64,000 nucleotides of DNA from CAIOZA01 sp964464375 (GCA_964464375.1 CAYXFU010000012.1:31463-95462), one strand, 5' to 3'. Numbered from the stretch's first letter, positions 41,765 to 50,604 are shown. A program made the numbers and translations. The notes: generated by a model not told the origin, from the letters alone.

Positions 41765-43933
41765 ATGAAAAAAACATTATTATTATTATTAATAGCTTTC
41801 CCTTTCTTTCAGATTAGTTCAGCATTATCCTTAGATGCAAAATTAATTTGGAATAAGTATAGCAATAATGGCTCAATTAATCAAATCGAAACAAATTCAA
41901 ATTCTGATATTATTTTTACAATAGGTCGAAGTATAAGAATATTTAATCAGATTGATAGAACTTTTCGATTTATTAAAATTGATTCAGTTAATTCAGTTCA
42001 AAAAATAAAATTGAACGAAAGTGAAAGCAAAATCTATTGCTTTCATGATATAAAAGGAAATCTTAAATCACTCAGATTATCTGTTATTGATTTTGTAACC
42101 GGAAAAATTGTGAGTTCAATACAACTGGAATATACTTCGAATAAATTAAAATTTGTAGATGTTTCTTTTGACAATAAATACATTGTTGGTCTGGACGGAA
42201 ATAAACAAGTCTATATTTGGGATTTTAAAACAGGATCTTTAATTAAACAATTTACTTCAAGTTCAGATTATTGGGCATATAATATTTATTTGTCACCAAA
42301 GAAAAATGTTTTGGTCGCGGCTCAGGAAAAAAAGATGTATTTGTACGATTTAGATTCAGGAAAGATTATCAACTCATTTAAAAGTAGTTCTTATAAAGAT
42401 ATTTTATTAACTTTTACAAATAATGATTCTCTGTTAGCTGAATATGACTGCTATGGTTACTTTTTGATTTATAACTACTATACCGGTGAAGTAACAAAAA
42501 TGTTTAATATAGATATAAAGGAGTTAGGTTTTATATACAGTTCTGATTTTGTTTTAAATGATTCCTTAATCCTTTATCGAACTTACTCTGGAATAGGTCT
42601 ATACGATTTGAAATTTGATTCTAATGTTAAAACCATTTTAACTAAAATTGGTATGGTAACATCGTCTTATCTTGAGGTGAACAAAAGTAAAAGTAGAATA
42701 CTCCTTGGTGGCGAACAATTGAAGGTATATGATTTTCCAGCCCTTAATCAGATTGACAGTGTATATGATTTCTTAAGGAGTTCAGAAACTAGTACTTTTT
42801 ATAATTTTAGTAGTGATGATAAAAAACTGAATATTTTTACTACTTACAATTCTTATATGTCACCAAGCAATGATTATTATGCATTAGACATTGCTTCTAC
42901 TCAATTCGAGAGACAAACAGGCTATGTAAACGATTCATCGACTGCATATCAATTTCTCTCCAAGCTAGACTTAATAGTTTTGTTGCATAAAAACAAAATA
43001 TCTCTTTTCAACACAAAAGAATCAAAATATGATCAAGTATTATCTTTTAATGATTCAATTTCTGAAATAAAGTTGTCTGAGGATATCAAATACGCAACAT
43101 ATCGTGATATAAGAACAAATGTCTGGAAAGTTATTGATCTTAATAATGATTTGATTCTATTTGAACAGCCTGATAATTCTTATGGCTTCTATTTTTCTGA
43201 AACACAAAAATATTTTCATAGCTACGAAGGTAACGACAAGATGAATTTAGTTGTTCGTGAAAGCAAAAATGGGAATGAGATTTTCAGAAAAAATGAAATC
43301 GAATCTTATGGAAGTTTCTTTTCAAAAGATGATAAATACTTTTTTAATCTTATTGATAAGGACATTATTAAGTATTCATTGGAAACAGGAGATTCTTTAC
43401 AAAAAATTCCTGCAAATGAAAATTGGACCGGCTGGCCCTTTATTTTGACAAAAGATTCAAAATATATGATAGTGTCAACAAATAATGGAATGATTGAATT
43501 CTTCGACATGGATTCAATGAAAGTAACAAAAAGATTTGGAGGGGATTATGATTATCCCATCGGAGGATTTGTTTTAAGTCATGATGAGAAGAAATTAGCA
43601 ATTCAATTTCAGGATAATTCACTTTTCTTGTATTCACTTGATACAACAACATCTATTGATAGTCCCAACACTTTAGATGTTAGATCAAGTCAAATTTCCC
43701 CTAATCCAGCAACGGATTTCATAGAAATATCTTATCCCCCTCTTGAGAGGGGGGCAGGGGGTGTGATTATAAAAATATATAATGTGTTTGGGCAAATACA
43801 GACCACCCCGTCACTTCGTGACACCCCTCCTTGGAAAGGAGGGGAAAAAGTCAGAATCGATGTCTCCTTGCTTCCAGCCGGCATCTATTTTGTTAGAATT
43901 GGGGATAAAGTGCAAAAGTTTATAAAGTTATAA
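41765..43933 (+). CDS. T9SS-secreted WD40-like propeller protein with inserted palindromic repeats
   Basis: A 722-residue secreted protein. A signal peptide (1-20) precedes repeated beta-strand units ending in patterns such as VYIWDFKTGSLIKQF, LYDLDSGKIINSF and LFLYSLDTT. These look like WD40/YVTN-type propeller blades covering most of the protein (about 30-635). The C-terminal T9SS domain (SQISPNPATDFIEIS...LLPAGIYFVRIGDKVQKFIKL) is interrupted in frame by two stretches, PPLERGAGGV and TTPSLRDTPPWKGGE, coded by GC-rich palindromes (43736-43844). AGGA (41755-41758) lies 6 nt before the ATG. Binding partner unknown. Confidence 0.85.
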   Translation: MKKTLLLLLIAFPFFQISSALSLDAKLIWNKYSNNGSINQIETNSNSDIIFTIGRSIRIFNQIDRTFRFIKIDSVNSVQKIKLNESESKIYCFHDIKGNLKSLRLSVIDFVTGKIVSSIQLEYTSNKLKFVDVSFDNKYIVGLDGNKQVYIWDFKTGSLIKQFTSSSDYWAYNIYLSPKKNVLVAAQEKKMYLYDLDSGKIINSFKSSSYKDILLTFTNNDSLLAEYDCYGYFLIYNYYTGEVTKMFNIDIKELGFIYSSDFVLNDSLILYRTYSGIGLYDLKFDSNVKTILTKIGMVTSSYLEVNKSKSRILLGGEQLKVYDFPALNQIDSVYDFLRSSETSTFYNFSSDDKKLNIFTTYNSYMSPSNDYYALDIASTQFERQTGYVNDSSTAYQFLSKLDLIVLLHKNKISLFNTKESKYDQVLSFNDSISEIKLSEDIKYATYRDIRTNVWKVIDLNNDLILFEQPDNSYGFYFSETQKYFHSYEGNDKMNLVVRESKNGNEIFRKNEIESYGSFFSKDDKYFFNLIDKDIIKYSLETGDSLQKIPANENWTGWPFILTKDSKYMIVSTNNGMIEFFDMDSMKVTKRFGGDYDYPIGGFVLSHDEKKLAIQFQDNSLFLYSLDTTTSIDSPNTLDVRSSQISPNPATDFIEISYPPLERGAGGVIIKIYNVFGQIQTTPSLRDTPPWKGGEKVRIDVSLLPAGIYFVRIGDKVQKFIKL
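43736..43844. repeat. Palindromic elements inside a coding sequence
   Basis: Three hairpins lie within 109 nt of the T9SS sorting-domain coding region: 43736-43753 (8-bp stem, ccccctct/agaggggg), 43810-43822 (gtcac/gtgac) and 43824-43844 (9-bp stem, cccctcctt/aaggagggg, loop gga). The GC-rich runs stand out sharply from the AT-rich gene. Reading frame is preserved, giving peptides PPLERGAGG and TPPWKGGE. A related palindrome lies between genes at 34355-34372. Confidence 0.8.
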
Positions 43934-44063
43934 AGTCTGTAAAGTAGTAAATTTGTATTCAGCTACGGAGTAGCGACCTGATTATAGAAAATAGTCAATA
44001 AAACGAACAAGAGCTCCATCGGAGCGGTCTGAAAAAATTGCTCCACACAATTCAAATTTTGAA

Positions 44064-44094
44064 GATGTCCTACACCTCTCAGTTGTAGGACATC
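44064..44094. repeat. Hairpin repeat between T9SS gene and corA
   Basis: A perfect 11-bp stem (gatgtcctaca at 44064-44074 with 44084-44094) and 9-nt loop. The preceding 70 nt contain smaller palindromes (CTACGGAGTAG at about 43963; GCTCCATCGGAGC at about 44013), so the whole gap 43937-44194 is repeat-rich. It has no T-run and is probably a REP-type element, though it could also stop transcription. Confidence 0.6.
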
Positions 44095-44194
44095 TATAAT
44101 TATCCTTCATTCCATCATTCATTTCTTGTGATATAACCAAAAATTCTTTAAATTAATACTTTATCGCAATCCACTCACTCAGATAGATATTCTT

Positions 44195-45256
44195 ATGAAG
44201 AAAATCCACAGAAACATAAGTGCCGGCGAAGCCCCCGAGAAAGTCATTTTCATCGGTGACAAGAAAATGGATAAGACAATCCTACGCCGTCTTTGCTACT
44301 CTCATGACAATGTCCAGGAAACTGTTCACGATGACAAGCGAGATATGTCGGAATTTACCCGGTGCGACGGTATCAGCTGGTTCCAGGTCTATGGTGTGCA
44401 CGATGTCGAACTACTCTCTCAGCTCGGCAAGAGCTTCGATATTCACCCTTTGATTCTCGCTGACATCGCCAACACCGAACACAATCCCAAAATGGATATA
44501 TTCGATCATCAGATATTCATCGAGCTGAAGCGCATGACCTACAATGCTGAATCCCGCATTATAGACTCAGAGCAGTGCAGTCTTCTCTTAGGTAAGAACT
44601 ATGTTATGTCGTTCCTTGAGCGTGATGATGATGTGTTCGATTCAATAATTAAACGCATAAAAGCCGGAAAACAAAAGATTTCATCTGCTTCTTCTGGCTT
44701 TCTTGCCTATTCACTTATAGATGTTATTGTCGATGATTACTATTCCATTCTCGAGCAGATTGGTGAGGACATCGAGAATCTTGAGGACAGCATCATCGAA
44801 AAGCCAACAATCAAAGATATAGAGCAGATTCACAGCATCAAACATTCACTGATCTATCTCCGCAAAGCAGTCTGGCCCCTCAGGGAAGTCGTCAAAAAGT
44901 TCGATGTCGAAGCTGCAGATTTCTTCGATAAGTCCGACTATATCTACCTCCGTGACCTTTATGATCATATTATCCAGATCATAGACACAGTTGAAACTCA
45001 GCGCGAAATCCTCGCTGAGATACTCGATATATATCTTTCCTCAGTCAGCAATAAATTAAATCAAATAATGAAAGTGCTAACAATTATATCAACCATTTTC
45101 ATCCCCTTAACATTCATTTCAAGCATCTACGGTATGAACTTCAAATTTATGCCTGAACTGGAGTGGCAGTGGAGCTATCCTATCCTCTTGGTATCGATGC
45201 TTACATTAGGTTTGATTATGCTCTTCAAGTTTAAGAAAAATGGGTGGTTTAGTTAA
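44195..45256 (+). CDS. corA: CorA-family magnesium/cobalt transporter
   Basis: CorA forms a pentameric channel for Mg2+ (and Co2+/Ni2+). The 353-residue protein has the large cytoplasmic funnel domain (1-285), with LEDSIIEKPTIKDIEQIHSIK in the long stalk helix, and then two transmembrane helices. The first ends in the signature YGMNFKFMPE (about 313-322), which contains the selectivity motif GMN. The C-terminus is basic (FKFKKNGWFS). Codons here are noticeably more GC-rich than those of the flanking genes. It is flanked by 22-bp direct repeats (43915-43936 and 45266-45287). Confidence 0.95.
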   Translation: MKKIHRNISAGEAPEKVIFIGDKKMDKTILRRLCYSHDNVQETVHDDKRDMSEFTRCDGISWFQVYGVHDVELLSQLGKSFDIHPLILADIANTEHNPKMDIFDHQIFIELKRMTYNAESRIIDSEQCSLLLGKNYVMSFLERDDDVFDSIIKRIKAGKQKISSASSGFLAYSLIDVIVDDYYSILEQIGEDIENLEDSIIEKPTIKDIEQIHSIKHSLIYLRKAVWPLREVVKKFDVEAADFFDKSDYIYLRDLYDHIIQIIDTVETQREILAEILDIYLSSVSNKLNQIMKVLTIISTIFIPLTFISSIYGMNFKFMPELEWQWSYPILLVSMLTLGLIMLFKFKKNGWFS

Positions 45257-45257
45257 A

Positions 45258-45284
45258 CAGTTTGTAAAGTTTATAAAGTTATAA
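45258..45284 (+). pseudogene. Possible relic of a T9SS sorting-domain end
   Basis: Directly after corA, codons read QFVKFIKL then TAA, close to the last residues (KVQKFIKL-stop) of the T9SS gene that ends at 43933. A 22-nt stretch is identical in both places. This may be the 3' tip of a lost T9SS gene left by recombination. It is short, so a chance or slippage origin is possible. Confidence 0.35.
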
Positions 45285-45314
45285 AGTTGAAAGTTTGTAA
45301 AGAGGTTAACCACT

Positions 45315-45860
45315 ATGAAATTATTAAATTTTGCTATTTTTCTCTTGATTCTCGGTTTTGCTTCTTGTGCAAATACAAACAGAATCGAGAAGAAAACCTA
45401 CTATCCGAATAACGCTCCGGATGAACATTATTATTTAAAAGATGGGAAGAAGGATGGTGAATATAAAAGTTATTATGAAAATGGAAAATTAGCAGGATAT
45501 GGTTCTTTCGAGAATAATTTAATGGTTGGTGAATGGAAAACCTATTATGAAAATGGGAGCTTGCTCAGTGTTGTTAATTACGTTTTAGGATTACAAACTA
45601 CAATGGATGCATGGGATCAAAAAGGAAATCATGTTATTGTGAATGGTACTGGTACTCTAACTGTTTATTATGAAAATGGCAATCCTAAACACCAATCAAC
45701 TTATAAAAACTCCAAGGGTACAGGTAAAAATATTTCATGGTATGAAAATGGTAAAAAGAAACTAGAGTTTGAAATCAAAGATGGCAAAGTGATTAGCTCA
45801 AAATCTTGGGACGAGGATGGAAATCTACTTGAAGATGAAATAAAATGGAATAATAAATGA
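45315..45860 (+). CDS. MORN-repeat lipoprotein, YwqK-like
   Basis: A 181-residue lipoprotein (signal 1-18, lipobox FASC, C19). It has at least four MORN-type repeats with the core YYENGK/S (GEYKSYYENGKLAGYGSFENN, GEWKTYYENGSLL, LTVYYENGNPKHQS, ISWYENGKKKLEFE). Such proteins are often auto-annotated as YwqK-family antitoxins, but a secreted MORN lipoprotein of Bacteroidota need not be an antitoxin. Its stop overlaps the next start by 4 nt (ATGA, 45857-45860), so the two products may work together. Confidence 0.8.
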   Translation: MKLLNFAIFLLILGFASCANTNRIEKKTYYPNNAPDEHYYLKDGKKDGEYKSYYENGKLAGYGSFENNLMVGEWKTYYENGSLLSVVNYVLGLQTTMDAWDQKGNHVIVNGTGTLTVYYENGNPKHQSTYKNSKGTGKNISWYENGKKKLEFEIKDGKVISSKSWDEDGNLLEDEIKWNNK

Positions 45861-46774
45861 AAAAGTATTTTTTATATCTAATGGCATTTGTTTCAGTATT
45901 CTTGTCTTCTTCAATTCTGATGTATTCAGGAAATACTAAATCAACTTATGATGAATTTTTAATAGAAAGTGACTCTATTAAAGTAAGATTGATCATAAAT
46001 GAATTCAAGAAAAAATCCTTGAATTTTACATTAGAAAATATTGATAAAATAACAGGTCGAAATGTTATTATTGAAGGAAAGGCAAAAAATACCGACAACA
46101 TTAAATTTGGAAGTGAAAGTGTTGATGATGAAACTACTGGTATAGGTATTCCAGTAAATGTGTTTGTTTTTAAAAACAAAATTTACTATTTGGAATTAAA
46201 ATTCTCAAGAATCATAGGTAAATGTTTTATTTCCTGCTTTACTGACGACGAAAAGCACCCTATATTCAAAGACTTGTTATTAAAGAGAGTAATATATAAG
46301 GATACTATTGATAGAAAGGAAAAATTAGACAAAATAAAAAAGAATTCTCTATTCTATAAAGAATATAAGCCGATAAAGATCATTGGTCTTTCAGGTTGCT
46401 GGGGGGCTGAACTGCATAAGAATGACCTATTTTCTTTAAGTTGTCGAGTTTGGTATCTCACATATTATCAAATTTATTTCGAAATAGAGTCAGTGAACAA
46501 AGAAACACATTATAAGTGTCAAGCCAGTGGATTTGCATTACTGCAGTTAAACGGTAATGACTATCTATATAGAAAATCCGATAAGAGTATTATTGAGAGT
46601 ACTGAAAAAATAGAATCATTTATTTCTTTTATAGAATATAAGACTTTTGAAAAAAATGAGAATTTTAGCTTAAATTTTGATGCAATTGATGCTGGTTCAT
46701 TAAGAATAATATCTAACAATATAAAAGATAAGGATTGTGGTTTTAATACTTATCTCCCTTTGGTTACTTTTTAG
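45857..46774 (+). CDS. Hypothetical exported protein coupled to the MORN lipoprotein
   Basis: A 305-residue protein not recognised. The first 24 residues form a signal peptide or anchor (LYLMAFVSVFLSSSILMYSG). The rest is rich in Lys, Ile and Asn with a few cysteines (CFISCF, SGCWGAEL, SLSCRVW, KCQASGF) and predicted beta structure. Start and upstream stop share ATGA, so translation is probably coupled to the YwqK-like gene. If that gene were a real antitoxin this would be the toxin position, but an exported protein of this size does not look like a known toxin. Confidence 0.65.
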   Translation: MKKYFLYLMAFVSVFLSSSILMYSGNTKSTYDEFLIESDSIKVRLIINEFKKKSLNFTLENIDKITGRNVIIEGKAKNTDNIKFGSESVDDETTGIGIPVNVFVFKNKIYYLELKFSRIIGKCFISCFTDDEKHPIFKDLLLKRVIYKDTIDRKEKLDKIKKNSLFYKEYKPIKIIGLSGCWGAELHKNDLFSLSCRVWYLTYYQIYFEIESVNKETHYKCQASGFALLQLNGNDYLYRKSDKSIIESTEKIESFISFIEYKTFEKNENFSLNFDAIDAGSLRIISNNIKDKDCGFNTYLPLVTF

Positions 46775-46846
46775 AAAGTTACCTTAACAATTGTATCTTA
46801 CAAGATTAAGATGTTGGCATGTGAGCTAGAGTAGAGAAATTAATAA

Positions 46847-47170
46847 TCAATTAACAACTATACCTGTTTTTAGTATTTCTGCGATGATACTGGCTGATTC
46901 TGCACTTTCAATTTCGTCAATGAAAAAGCACCTTGGCTCAAATCTTAAATCAATATTCTGGGCAATTTTATAAAGATTTTTTGTGATAGCAAAACGACCC
47001 CCATCATTGCGACCATTGAGTACAACCGCAACGTCAATATCACTCATACTATTAGCATATCCTTTAGCATAAGATCCATAAAGAATCAACCTGTTGACAT
47101 CATACTCAGATGACACAAGCTTCAAAAACTTAGGTATAAGTTCTTCAATTATGTATTCTTTGTCAGCCAT
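46847..47170 (-). CDS. Minimal nucleotidyltransferase (MNT), probable antitoxin
   Basis: A 107-residue nucleotidyltransferase-fold protein. The active-site motif GSx10DxD is present (GSYAKGYANSMSDID), with a third acidic residue expected in the following strand region (LRFEPRCFFIDE). In MNT/HEPN modules the MNT protein usually neutralises the HEPN RNase, in some cases by AMPylation. Its start overlaps the end of the HEPN gene upstream by 22 nt, so the order here is HEPN then MNT. It is more AT-rich than ftsH next door. Confidence 0.85.
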   Translation of the reverse strand: MADKEYIIEELIPKFLKLVSSEYDVNRLILYGSYAKGYANSMSDIDVAVVLNGRNDGGRFAITKNLYKIAQNIDLRFEPRCFFIDEIESAESASIIAEILKTGIVVN

Positions 47171-47538
47171 TCAATTAATTCCTGTGTTTGATTATAGATT
47201 AATTCAGCTTTCAGTTTATCAATCTCTTTAGATAATTCCTCAATATCTTCTGTATATCTTGCTTCAATATAATAAGTGTTCAATTCTAAAATAAATTCAT
47301 TCAAGTGTTCAGGAATTATTTCATTCAATTCAATTAAAGCAATCAACCTTTTCAGATTGTGAATATATGGAGGAGTTTCAGCTCTTTTCTTTATTACTAT
47401 GGATTTTAATAATTTCTCAACTGACTGCTGGCACATAAAAGCAACATACAAATATCTACCAGATTTTAGCATTGCTAATGCTGTCTGATTGTCATAATCC
47501 GATTGACTAAGCCAATTGTTTATAGTTTTTTCGTTCAT
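47149..47538 (-). CDS. HEPN-domain protein, probable toxin partner of MNT
   Basis: A 129-residue all-helical HEPN protein with the family block YVAFMCQQSVEKLLKSIVI (31-49) and YIEARYTED near residue 90. The RNase motif Rx4-6H of HepT is not seen in standard form at the C-terminus; R53...H60 (RAETPPYIH) is the nearest candidate, with six residues between. It therefore belongs to the other HEPN subgroup, whose RNase activity is not assured. Partner of the overlapping MNT gene. The 144 nt to ftsH hold a terminator of the latter. Confidence 0.8.
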   Translation of the reverse strand: MNEKTINNWLSQSDYDNQTALAMLKSGRYLYVAFMCQQSVEKLLKSIVIKKRAETPPYIHNLKRLIALIELNEIIPEHLNEFILELNTYYIEARYTEDIEELSKEIDKLKAELIYNQTQELIEWLTKNT

Positions 47539-47619
47539 TAAAAATCTACTATTTATTATAAACGCTAAATTATAATTAATATTTAATATTTCAAAAGATT
47601 CCTTTGTAATTGGAGAATA

Positions 47620-47661
47620 AAAAAAACTACCAGGAAGTTCAAACTCTCTGATAGTTTTTTT
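47620..47661 (-). terminator. Rho-independent terminator of ftsH
   Basis: A 14-bp stem with one mismatch (47620-47633 with 47648-47661) and 14-nt loop lie 21 nt after the ftsH stop. The A/T ends give a T-run on the minus strand. Confidence 0.75.
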
Positions 47662-47682
47662 ATTTTAATAAATCACTAGACG

Positions 47683-49701
47683 CTAGTCATTATTCACTAC
47701 ATTGGTTCCATTCACTTTTATAGATCTCAGAGCATTCAGCTTCTTGAGATTTATCGGCGGAAGTTCTTCTTTGTTAATAATCATGTCCAGTTCTTCGCCT
47801 TCCAAAGTCTCACGCTCGAGAAGAACCTTGCTCGTTTCGTGGAGCAGATCTATTTTATCTTTAAGGATCGTCTCTGCTCTTGCATAAGCGGAATATAATA
47901 TCTTTCGCACTTCGGTATCAATTGTCTGAGCTGTTGCCTCACTGTGATCTCTTGGCTGTGATAGTTCACGTCCTAAGAAAACTTCTTCGTGTCTGTTCGC
48001 AAAAGTAACAGGACCCAGCACATCGCTCATTCCCCAGTCACATACCATCTTCTTTGCCAGCTGCGTAGCTCTTTCAAGGTCATTCGATGCACCGGTTGAC
48101 TGATGATCGAACACAAGCTTCTCTGCAGCTCTTCCAGCCATAAGTATTGCCAGTTGCCCTTCAATATAGTTTTTAGAAAATGAATGATGATCCTCTGTTG
48201 GAAGCTGGTACGTTACACCCAAAGCTCTTCCGCGTGGAATAATTGTAACTTTGTGAACAGGATCTGCATTTGGTGTGAATCTGCCGACAAGTGCATGACC
48301 CATCTCGTGATAAGCAGTATTTTCCTTTTCCTTATCCGATATAACCATACTCTTGCGCTCAACACCCATCATTACTTTATCTTTAGCACTCTCGAAGTCA
48401 TACATTGTTACGCAGTCACTGTTTCTGCGTGCGGCGAACAGTGCAGCTTCATTGCAGATATTTGCGATGTCAGCTCCGGAAAATCCCGGTGTACCCTTTG
48501 CAAGAGTTTCTAAGTTAACATCATCAGAAATTGGAATTTTCTTTGTATGGACAGCGAAGATCCCTGTTCTACCCTTGATGTCAGGTCTATCGACAACTAT
48601 TTGTCTGTCAAATCTTCCCGGTCTGAGCAATGCCGGATCGAGAACATCTGGTCTGTTTGTTGCGGCAATTATGATTGCGCTGTTATTCTGATCAAAACCG
48701 TCCATCTCAACTAAAAGCTGATTAAGTGTTTGCTCGCGTTCATCGTGACCGCCGCCGAGACCGGCACCGCGGTGACGCCCTACGGCATCAATTTCATCTA
48801 TGAACACAATACAAGGAGCATTCTTCTTTGCCTGCTCGAATAAATCTCTTACTCTGCTTGCGCCAACGCCGACAAACATTTCAACGAAGTCAGCACCGGA
48901 AATAGAGAAGAAAGGCACTTTTGCTTCACCTGAGACTGCTCTGGCAAGAAGAGTTTTGCCAGTTCCCGGAGGACCAAGCAACAGAACGCCTCTTGGAATT
49001 TTACCGCCTAATTTCTGGAATCGGGCAGGATCCTTCAGGAATTCGATAATTTCCTGAAGTTCGTACTTGGATTCATCGCAACCTGCAACATCGTCGAAAG
49101 TGATCTTATTCTGACCTTCAACCATAAGCTTGGCTTTTGACTTTCCGAAGGAAAACAGCCCGCCGCGGCCTCCGCCACCTGCTCCGCCATTTTGCATACG
49201 ACGCAGGAAAAATACATATATAGCGATAAGCAGTATCCACGGTAGAATCGAAAGAATCGCTCCCCACCACGGATTGTCAGCTTGCTCGTATGTAAAGTAA
49301 ATCTGTTTTTGTGTCCATACTTCTTCTGTTTTTGAATCAACAACTCCGAGTCTCGTTGTAAAATGAGTAACAGATCTCATCTTACCGTCAATATTTATGT
49401 TTTCTGTGGATCGGAGTTCACCCTTAAACTCATAATCATTCAATTGAGACTTAGCGATTACTGCATTTCGAATCTTATTTTCATTCAGTAATTGCTGATA
49501 TTTTGTGTAAGATATGGGCCATTCCGGTTTCTGCGCTGTATTCACAAACATGTAAATCATCACAATTCCGGCAAACAGCATAATCCAGACTACAATGTTT
49601 CTCACAATTTTCATCTGATTATTATCATTGCCAGAACCCATGGGATTTCTGAAATCATTAAAAGGATTTTTTGGTTTTTTATCGCTTGGTTTATCGCTCA
49701 T
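47683..49701 (-). CDS. ftsH: ATP-dependent zinc metalloprotease FtsH
   Basis: FtsH is a hexameric inner-membrane AAA+ protease that degrades membrane and regulatory proteins. The 672-residue protein has two transmembrane segments (about 34-53 and 147-166) around a periplasmic domain. It has Walker A GPPGTGKT (243-250), Walker B CIVFIDEIDAVG (about 297), the arginine-finger region RPGRFDR, and the zinc site HEMGH (465-469). I chose the ATG at 49701 because AGGA lies at a good distance upstream; a TTG is one codon earlier. It is flanked by two MNT/HEPN pairs on the same strand. Confidence 0.97.
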   Translation of the reverse strand: MSDKPSDKKPKNPFNDFRNPMGSGNDNNQMKIVRNIVVWIMLFAGIVMIYMFVNTAQKPEWPISYTKYQQLLNENKIRNAVIAKSQLNDYEFKGELRSTENINIDGKMRSVTHFTTRLGVVDSKTEEVWTQKQIYFTYEQADNPWWGAILSILPWILLIAIYVFFLRRMQNGGAGGGGRGGLFSFGKSKAKLMVEGQNKITFDDVAGCDESKYELQEIIEFLKDPARFQKLGGKIPRGVLLLGPPGTGKTLLARAVSGEAKVPFFSISGADFVEMFVGVGASRVRDLFEQAKKNAPCIVFIDEIDAVGRHRGAGLGGGHDEREQTLNQLLVEMDGFDQNNSAIIIAATNRPDVLDPALLRPGRFDRQIVVDRPDIKGRTGIFAVHTKKIPISDDVNLETLAKGTPGFSGADIANICNEAALFAARRNSDCVTMYDFESAKDKVMMGVERKSMVISDKEKENTAYHEMGHALVGRFTPNADPVHKVTIIPRGRALGVTYQLPTEDHHSFSKNYIEGQLAILMAGRAAEKLVFDHQSTGASNDLERATQLAKKMVCDWGMSDVLGPVTFANRHEEVFLGRELSQPRDHSEATAQTIDTEVRKILYSAYARAETILKDKIDLLHETSKVLLERETLEGEELDMIINKEELPPINLKKLNALRSIKVNGTNVVNND

Positions 49702-49843
49702 CAATGCTTCCTAAATTACTATTATCTCTTTAAAATATATCATTTAACAACAAACTATGACGAAAACACTACATAATTAATTGCTTTGCATATCAATTCA
49801 TTATCCAATGCAATGTTTGAGTCAAAATATATATAATATTTGA

Positions 49844-50194
49844 TTATTTGGTTATAATAATCTCAAGGAGTTGATTTTTAAATTTTGGTAGTTCGTTAAC
49901 GGCAATCTGCCAAACTTCAAGTGGATCGATACCAAAGTAATTGTGTGCAATAATATTTCGTAAATTTTTGATTTTATTCCAAGGTACAGATTTGTTTTGT
50001 TTTTTAAATTCTGACGATAGTTTGGATACCATTTCTCCAATCACAATGAAATTCATCAACACAGCATCAAATGATTTGGAGTCTGATTCAAGATCAGAAA
50101 ATTTTGTGAATTTTTCAAGATATTCAGAAATTTTCGCAATAGAATCCAATAAGGATTTAATAACACTTACATCCATATCACTGATATTATACAT
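49844..50194 (-). CDS. hepT: HepT-family RNase toxin
   Basis: HepT toxins are HEPN RNases; their partner MntA inactivates them by AMPylating a tyrosine. The 116-residue helical protein carries the exact motif Rx4HxY (RNIIAHNY, about 79-86) with the R and H needed for RNA cleavage and the acceptor tyrosine. The upstream mntA overlaps its start by 8 nt (50187-50194), so translation is coupled in the order MntA then HepT. The 142 nt between hepT and ftsH are AT-rich. Confidence 0.88.
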   Translation of the reverse strand: MYNISDMDVSVIKSLLDSIAKISEYLEKFTKFSDLESDSKSFDAVLMNFIVIGEMVSKLSSEFKKQNKSVPWNKIKNLRNIIAHNYFGIDPLEVWQIAVNELPKFKNQLLEIIITK

Positions 50195-50489
50195 AGATGG
50201 CTTCTGATAAAATTAATGCTCTGAAGTGGGGATTGATAGTAGTTTCGCGGCAAACATCAGCCTTTAAATTAAGCTCATGTTTAATGTCCTTTTTAATCTC
50301 ATTTTTGATATCGTATAAATTACCTGTTACTTCTAAAAAATCTATCAGAATATCAATATCACTATCCTTGGTCTGAGTGCCCCTAGCATATGAGCCAAAA
50401 ATACCGAGTTTATTTATATTAAATTTCTCAAAATAATCGGATTTTTTATTTTTTAAGTATTTTAATATTTCTTTCTTTGAATACATCAT
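50187..50489 (-). CDS. mntA: MntA-family nucleotidyltransferase antitoxin
   Basis: A 100-residue minimal nucleotidyltransferase with the motif GSx10DxD (GSYARGTQTKDSDID) and a third acidic residue in KADV near residue 79. Its known role in the family is to transfer AMP from ATP to the HepT tyrosine and so block the toxin. Two ATG codons occur in tandem at the start (50489 and 50486). It overlaps hepT by 8 nt. Unlike the pair at 46847-47538, antitoxin precedes toxin. Confidence 0.87.
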   Translation of the reverse strand: MMYSKKEILKYLKNKKSDYFEKFNINKLGIFGSYARGTQTKDSDIDILIDFLEVTGNLYDIKNEIKKDIKHELNLKADVCRETTINPHFRALILSEAIYV

Positions 50490-50604
50490 TATTCACAATC
50501 AGATAAACACTAATCCTCAGGAGATTTTGCACTTTCCCAAGGGTAAGATAAAGTTTAATTAAGTTTTATTAACTAATTCGTATTCATCAAAACGATTAGA
50601 CCTA

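Noticed and set aside
45315..45860. Confident antitoxin call from the YwqK label
   Set aside because: The protein is a lipoprotein with MORN repeats; the label alone does not establish a toxin-antitoxin role.
49492..49776. Plus-strand frame opposite the ftsH start
   Set aside because: Antisense to the ftsH N-terminus with no signals of its own.
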